NCBI GenBank assembly: GCA_017958245.1
Contig: JAGDDC010000117.1
Location: 1-9,385 of the forward strand
Direction: 5' to 3'
DNA length: 9,385 nucleotides
Source: Lachnospiraceae bacterium
GTDB lineage: Bacteria; Bacillota_A; Clostridia; Lachnospirales; Lachnospiraceae
The notes below the pieces were generated by a model, which was given only the letters and a program-made list of their open reading frames with translations, was not told where the DNA came from and did no database searches. The translations under genes and the position numbers were made by a program. Positions 5,517 through 9,385 of this stretch are shown here, piece after piece. How positions within the stretch are numbered: the stretch's first letter is position 1; each line of letters opens with the position of its first letter.

Positions 5517-7877
5517 TTACTGCCTGTCCATGAGGTACATCCTCGAGTAGAAGTCCTTGAAGACCTTCATGTCCGAGTCCATACCCGTTCCGCCGTAGGA
5601 CTGCTTGAGCTTGATGCCCGCGTTGTTTATGAGCGACCCTCTCACAACGTAATCCTCGACCTCGGACTCCATCCGCATCTTTTTCTCCACGATGCGGTAT
5701 CTCAGGGATCCGACCTTCAAATGAACCGGCGAGACCATGTATATCAGGTCTCCCAATTCACTCCAGCTGTACTTGAAGGGACGGATCCGGAAACGGTAGA
5801 GCTTGTCTGGCTCGAGCCCCGCTCCCCTGAACTTTGTGTAGGTGTAGTTCGGCCTTGTCAAGCCGTTTAAGATCACGCCTACCGCCTGCTTCCTGTCCGC
5901 GGAGACAGCCATGTAGCTGTAGGAGCCTTTCGAGTAATCCGTGTCCTCCCCGGGATTCAGCCTGTAGTAGTCACCAAACTGCAGGGTCTTCCTGTATGTC
6001 TTGTAGAGCTTGACCTGAGCCTTGATGGCCTCGAAGTCGTCCTTTCCGAGCTCTCCTATGTTGAGCTCGTAGCCGAAGCACCCGAAAGCCGCGACGTTGA
6101 ACCTCGTCTCTATGGGCGTCGTCCTCAGAGTCTGTATGTTAGGGCAGTTTGACACGTGGCTTCCGCATACCGACTGCGGGTACCCGTAGCTCACTCCCGT
6201 CTGTATCTTCGCGCGCTCGTAGGCGTCCGTGTCGTCGCTCGCCCAGATCTGCGGCATGGAGCAGAGTATGCCCGGATCGAAGCGGTTGCCGCCCGAGGAG
6301 CATGCCTCAAAGAGGATGTCCGGGAACTCCTTCACAAGCTCGCCGAGTATCTCGTAGAGCCCGCACACATAGCGGTGGAAGACCTCGCCCTGGCGCTCTG
6401 CGGGGAGAGCCTGCGAGAACACGTCGGTGAAGATCCTGTTCATATCCCATTTGACGTACTCGATCTTTGCGCTCGAGAAAACAGCCTTCATGCTGTCGAT
6501 GATGTACTTTCTGACGTCCTCCCTCGTGAGGTCCAGGACCATCTGGTTCCTGCCGAGCGAATGGTGCTTCTTGGGGATCTTAAGCGCCCAGTCGGGGTGT
6601 GCCTCAAAGAGCCTGCTCTTCTCGTTCACCATCTCGGGTTCGACCCAGATGCCGAAGCTCATGCCGAGTGAGTGGATCTTGTTCGACAGCCTGAGCAGTC
6701 CTCCGGGGAGCTTCTTTCTGTTGACCGTCCAGTCACCGAGGGAACTCGTGTCGTCGTTTCTGTTCCCGAACCACCCGTCGTCCATGACAAAGAGCTCTAT
6801 GCCGGCCTCAGAGGCCTTCTTTGCCATGTCTGTGAGCCTCTTCTCGGTGATGTTGAAGAAAGCCGCCTCCCAGCTGTTTATCAATATGGGGCGCTCCCTG
6901 TACTTCCAGGTACCCCTGACTATATGTTCTCTGATGAAATGATGCATGTTCAGCGACATCTGTCTGAAGCCGCCGTCCGAGAAAGTCATGAAAGCCTCCG
7001 GGCTCTCGAAGCACCCGTCAGGCTCTATGCAGAACTCAAAGCCCTCGGGGTTGATGCCCGTCAGAACTCTCAGCTTGCCCGTGCTCGAAGTCTCCGCGCA
7101 CTCAAAATGATTCCCGCTGTACACCAGGTTGAAACCGAAGCACTCGCCCTTCTCCTCCGTGGCATAAGGCTCATGGAGCATCACAAAGGGATTTGCGCGG
7201 TTGCTGGATGTGCCCGTGTACGAGCTCGACACGATCCTGCCCTGATGGCACGGGAAATCGTGCCTGTCCATCTCTCTTCCCCAGGCTCCCGTGAAGTTCG
7301 TGAAGGTGTAGTCGTTCACGTCGAGGTCGAGCTGGAGGCTCATGAGCCTCTCAAGCCTGCAATCGCCCTTCGAGTGGTTCAAAAAGACCGCTCTTCTCGC
7401 GATGACGTCGCACCCGTCGAAGGTGCTGTATATCAGCTCGAGTACCAGGTCGTAGGACTTGTCCTTCAAGGTGATGACGAGCTCGTCCGTCTCGCCCTTC
7501 TCGTCGTACGACGAAGGAAGGGTATTCATCCCGGTCTTTTTCCTGATCTCGTAGCTCTTGTACAGGAAGTCCGACGTCCTGCTGCCGTCCGGATGGACCA
7601 CGCAGATAAAGGGCTCTCTCACATCGCCCTTGCCGTAGGCGGACATCTCAAGGCACACGTCCTCGAGCGACACGTCGCCGTGGTTCTCGCTGTAGGCTAT
7701 GGTAGTGCCGGGGATCGACTTTTTCTTCTCAAACAATGCCGTGAGGTCATCGCCCTCCGACACCTCGATCCTGCTCCCGTAGTAGAGATGCTCCAAATGC
7801 CCCGTCTCCATGACTCTGAAGATGTAGGACGTCCGTGAAGTTTCAAGTACGAAAACACTTCCAAACACTCTTATCAT
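5517..7877 (-). CDS. GH36 alpha-galactosidase (AgaA/RafA type)
   Basis: It hydrolyses terminal alpha-1,6-galactosyl bonds of melibiose, raffinose-family oligosaccharides and galactomannan fragments. There is no signal peptide, so it should act on imported sugars in the cytoplasm. From ATG 7877 the product is 786 residues. An N-terminal beta-sandwich (about 1-325) precedes the (beta/alpha)8 barrel. Barrel motifs are NSWEAAFFNITE (335-346), MDDGWFGNRNDD (365-376), KWDMNR with nucleophile D478, CSSGGNRFDPG (526-536) and IWASDDTDA with acid/base D548. From memory these numbers equal those of Geobacillus AgaA. The tail NNAGIKLKQSYGGTG...DFYSRMYLMD is the usual GH36 end, so the gene is intact, though about 50 residues longer than many relatives. 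The frame could be extended to GTG 7913, but AAGGGG (7892-7887) serves the ATG, and the promoter upstream places the transcription start at about 7912. No sugar transporter or regulator is adjacent. Confidence 0.96.
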   Translation of the reverse strand: MIRVFGSVFVLETSRTSYIFRVMETGHLEHLYYGSRIEVSEGDDLTALFEKKKSIPGTTIAYSENHGDVSLEDVCLEMSAYGKGDVREPFICVVHPDGSRTSDFLYKSYEIRKKTGMNTLPSSYDEKGETDELVITLKDKSYDLVLELIYSTFDGCDVIARRAVFLNHSKGDCRLERLMSLQLDLDVNDYTFTNFTGAWGREMDRHDFPCHQGRIVSSSYTGTSSNRANPFVMLHEPYATEEKGECFGFNLVYSGNHFECAETSSTGKLRVLTGINPEGFEFCIEPDGCFESPEAFMTFSDGGFRQMSLNMHHFIREHIVRGTWKYRERPILINSWEAAFFNITEKRLTDMAKKASEAGIELFVMDDGWFGNRNDDTSSLGDWTVNRKKLPGGLLRLSNKIHSLGMSFGIWVEPEMVNEKSRLFEAHPDWALKIPKKHHSLGRNQMVLDLTREDVRKYIIDSMKAVFSSAKIEYVKWDMNRIFTDVFSQALPAERQGEVFHRYVCGLYEILGELVKEFPDILFEACSSGGNRFDPGILCSMPQIWASDDTDAYERAKIQTGVSYGYPQSVCGSHVSNCPNIQTLRTTPIETRFNVAAFGCFGYELNIGELGKDDFEAIKAQVKLYKTYRKTLQFGDYYRLNPGEDTDYSKGSYSYMAVSADRKQAVGVILNGLTRPNYTYTKFRGAGLEPDKLYRFRIRPFKYSWSELGDLIYMVSPVHLKVGSLRYRIVEKKMRMESEVEDYVVRGSLINNAGIKLKQSYGGTGMDSDMKVFKDFYSRMYLMDRQ

Positions 7878-7918
7878 GCCAAATGACCCCTTCCCGTAAA
7901 AATACCTGCTCACCCTAG

Positions 7919-7947
7919 ATTATGTACTAAAAAGCAGGATTTTTCAA
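7919..7947 (-). promoter_or_regulatory. Sigma-A-type promoter for the alpha-galactosidase gene
   Basis: On the minus strand TTGAAA (7947-7942, 5 of 6 to TTGACA) and CATAAT (7924-7919, 5 of 6 to TATAAT) are separated by exactly 17 bases. The predicted start near 7912 gives a leader of about 35 bases to the ATG at 7877. No clear catabolite-repression site or operator is seen within the short gap. No terminator is evident for the upstream radical SAM gene, so some read-through may add to transcription. Confidence 0.62.
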
Positions 7948-7955
7948 TCGTTTTT

Positions 7956-8825
7956 TTAACGCAGGATCCCCTCTTTTCTGAGCCTGTTTATCACTGCTTT
8001 CTTGTCCGCGCTCCAAAGAGGAGCGACGAGGTATCTCTTGGGTCCGTCGCCTGTGAGCCTGTGGATCGTGACGTTCTCGGGGATCAGGGGGAGCAGTTTT
8101 TTGAGGGTCTCAACATACCCGTCGAGCGACATCACTTCAAACTTCCCGCTCGCATAATCCTGTGCGAGATCCGTTCCCGAAAGGACGTGCAGGAGCTGGA
8201 GCTTGATGCCGTCAACACCTGAGTTTACAACGTATCGCACGGTCTCTGCCATGTCGTCCTCGCTCTCTCCGGGCAGACCTAAGATCACGTGAACTATTGT
8301 CTCAAGCCCTGCGTTCCTAAGCCTCCTCACGGCATCGTCGTACACTCCGAGCTCATATCCCCGCCTTATGTAGCGCGCCGTCTCCTCGTGCACCGTCTGC
8401 AGGCCGAGCTCAACCCAGACAGGCTTCCGCCGGTTGAGACGCGAAAGCATCTCTATCACGTCGTCTCCCACGCAGTCGGGCCTTGTCCCGACCGAGAGAG
8501 CCACGACCTCGGGGTCTGATATCGCCTGCCCGTATATCTTCTCAAACCGGTCAAGGTCGCCGTAAGTGTTCGTGTAGCTTTGGAAGTAGGCTATGTACTT
8601 GGTCCCCGGGGGGACCTTCTTTGCTATCCTTTGTTTGGCCAGAGCGATCTGTTCAGGCACCGGCATGTTCGCTTCCTGTGCAAACTCCCCCGATCCGTTC
8701 AGGCAGAATATGCAGCCGCGCGTGCCCACGGTGCCGTCGAGAGTCGGGCAGGTCATGCCGGCAGACAGTGAGATCTTGTATACTTTGCAGCCGAAACGCC
8801 CGCGAAGATAGTCGCCAAGCATCAT
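7956..8825 (-). CDS. ytqA: Radical SAM protein of the TIGR01212 (YhcC/YtqA) family
   Basis: It is a cytoplasmic iron-sulfur enzyme using S-adenosylmethionine. The 289-residue product has the family's cysteines C26, C38 and C41 in CPTLDGTVGTRGCIFC, spaced unlike the standard CX3CX2C; this spacing is normal for TIGR01212. Further family motifs are YFQSYTNTY (80-88), SVGTRPDC (111-118), WVELGLQT (137-144), HVILGLPGE (179-187) and the C-terminal HRLTGDGPK (255-263) with APLWSADKK. B. subtilis YtqA has been linked to wobble-uridine modification of tRNA (named MnmL), acting before the methyltransferase YtqB/MnmM. That is family knowledge and is not shown here, and no ytqB-like gene is adjacent. Two ATGs start the frame in tandem (8825 and 8822), with GGGAGG about 9 bases upstream. 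The gene begins about 75 bases after a strong terminator, so it should have its own promoter, but I see no convincing boxes. Confidence 0.9.
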   Translation of the reverse strand: MMLGDYLRGRFGCKVYKISLSAGMTCPTLDGTVGTRGCIFCLNGSGEFAQEANMPVPEQIALAKQRIAKKVPPGTKYIAYFQSYTNTYGDLDRFEKIYGQAISDPEVVALSVGTRPDCVGDDVIEMLSRLNRRKPVWVELGLQTVHEETARYIRRGYELGVYDDAVRRLRNAGLETIVHVILGLPGESEDDMAETVRYVVNSGVDGIKLQLLHVLSGTDLAQDYASGKFEVMSLDGYVETLKKLLPLIPENVTIHRLTGDGPKRYLVAPLWSADKKAVINRLRKEGILR

Positions 8826-8900
8826 TTGCCCCTTCCTCCCTTCAATTCTGAAACGCAGTGTTTTCTACGTTCTACTATGGTAGCCTTGCCCCGGCCGTAA

Positions 8901-8930
8901 TAAAAAGGCATGATGACTCATGCCTTTTTA
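8901..8930. terminator. Strong, potentially bidirectional intrinsic terminator
   Basis: AAAAAGGCATGA (8902-8913) and TCATGCCTTTTT (8918-8929) form a perfect 12-bp stem around a 4-base loop; the flanking T and A add a thirteenth pair. On the minus strand it is followed by TTTTTATTA, so it ends the AMP-binding gene 17 bases after its stop codon. The A-run on the other side makes it symmetric, so it could also stop plus-strand transcription, though no plus-strand gene is present here. Confidence 0.92.
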
Positions 8931-8946
8931 AATCCTGTTTTAACAA

Positions 8947-9385
8947 TCAGGCCGTAACGATCCTGCTCGCGTCCTGAAGTCCGAGCTTCTCGACAGCCGC
9001 CTCACGCATCTTGTACTTGAGGATCTTGCCCGCCGCGTTCATCGGGAACTCCTCCACGAAGTCCACGTAGCGGGGAACCTTGTGCTTTGCCATATGAGTG
9101 CGGACATAGTCCTTGAGCTCATCCTCCGTCATGGTCTCGCCCTCCTTCAGGATGACTACCGCCATGATCTCCTCGCCGTACTGCTTGTCGGGCACGCCGA
9201 TCACCTGCACGTCCTTGACCTTCTCGTGGGTGTAGATGAACTCCTCGATCTCCTTGGGGTAGATGTTCTCGCCGCCGCGGATGATCATGTCCTTGAGCCT
9301 TCCGGTGATCTTGAAATACCCCTCAGGGGTACGCCTTGCTATATCTCCCGTGTGGAGCCAGCCGTTCTCGTCGATCGCTGCCGCC
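8947..9385 (-). CDS. AMP-binding acyl-CoA synthetase, C-terminal part only
   Basis: Enzymes of this superfamily adenylate a carboxylic acid and then transfer it to coenzyme A. Only the last 145 residues are in the window; the N-terminal core with the ATP-binding loop lies beyond the right edge. The fragment begins near [10 protein letters not shown] (core motif A7). [21 protein letters not shown] follows at the hinge (A8), then the mobile C-terminal domain with [12 protein letters not shown] and [12 protein letters not shown]120 of the fragment is the expected adenylation-step lysine (A10). The motif wording is closest to medium- or long-chain fatty acyl-CoA ligases of the FadD/ACSF2 type, but substrate cannot be assigned from this end alone. 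A non-CoA member such as a lipid-peptide loading ligase is less likely. The gene ends in a strong terminator and appears intact as far as seen. Confidence 0.93.
   Translation of the reverse strand, partial: AAAIDENGWLHTGDIARRTPEGYFKITGRLKDMIIRGGENIYPKEIEEFIYTHEKVKDVQVIGVPDKQYGEEIMAVVILKEGETMTEDELKDYVRTHMAKHKVPRYVDFVEEFPMNAAGKILKYKMREAAVEKLGLQDASRIVTA

Noticed and set aside
6672..7838. Long plus-strand open frame (388 codons) opposite the alpha-galactosidase
   Set aside because: It lies fully antisense to a certain GH36 gene, has valine- and leucine-rich sequence with no recognisable domain, and is the mirror of G/C-biased third positions in the real gene.
7914..7955. Terminator for the radical SAM gene
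   Set aside because: Only a 4-bp stem (GATT-GAAA-AATC) and scattered T-runs are present; not enough to call.
8826..8900. Promoter for the radical SAM gene
   Set aside because: A promoter is expected after the strong terminator, but I see no pair of boxes with acceptable spacing. A small imperfect dyad (CTACTATGGTAG, 8872-8883) is too weak to interpret.

Overview
The window looks like ordinary chromosome from a motile, anaerobic, Gram-positive gut or rumen bacterium of the Clostridia, most likely Lachnospiraceae. This rests on the flgM-flgN-flgK cluster, a secreted CAP protein carrying 'PATGH..Y' cysteine repeats common in gut Firmicutes, an AgaA-type GH36 alpha-galactosidase, a short NagB, strong AGGAGG-like ribosome binding sites and roughly half G+C by eye. 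The taxonomic call is an inference. Every gene I can support lies on the minus strand, so transcription runs from high to low coordinates.

In transcription order: (1) the C-terminal 145 residues of an acyl-CoA synthetase-type AMP-binding enzyme (8947-9385, cut by the window edge), closed by a strong hairpin terminator at 8901-8930. (2) A TIGR01212/YtqA-type radical SAM protein (7956-8825). (3) A cytoplasmic GH36 alpha-galactosidase (5517-7877) with its own sigma-A-like promoter in the preceding gap. (4) nagB, glucosamine-6-phosphate deaminase (4720-5433), with a candidate -10 box and a 13-base dyad upstream. (5) A secreted CAP-domain protein (2991-4691) only 28 bases after nagB. (6) flgM (2495-2773) and flgN (1947-2465), the anti-sigma-28 factor and the hook-junction chaperone, ending in an intrinsic terminator. 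(7) flgK (1-1760), the first hook-filament junction protein, missing only the last few dozen codons at the window edge.

The genes fall into two themes. The right two-thirds holds metabolic and surface genes: release of galactose from alpha-galactosides, amino-sugar catabolism to fructose-6-phosphate, fatty-acid activation, an RNA-modification-type radical SAM enzyme and a secreted CAP protein. The left third is a late flagellar module. A sigma-28-like promoter sits upstream of flgM. A second, better one (TAAA-N16-GCCGAAAG) lies between the flgN terminator and flgK. This suggests flgMN and flgK(L) are separate units, both responding to the sigma factor that FlgM inhibits.

I found no transposon, CRISPR array, phage gene, RNA gene or defence-like cluster, and nothing I would call a new system. 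The points most worth a second look are the promoter/terminator layout of the flagellar genes, the architecture of the CAP protein, an acidic insertion and several cysteines in FlgK, and two start-site corrections (flgM and the alpha-galactosidase). No gene-free stretch exceeds 300 bases; the longest, 2774-2990, is described under its promoter and hairpin.
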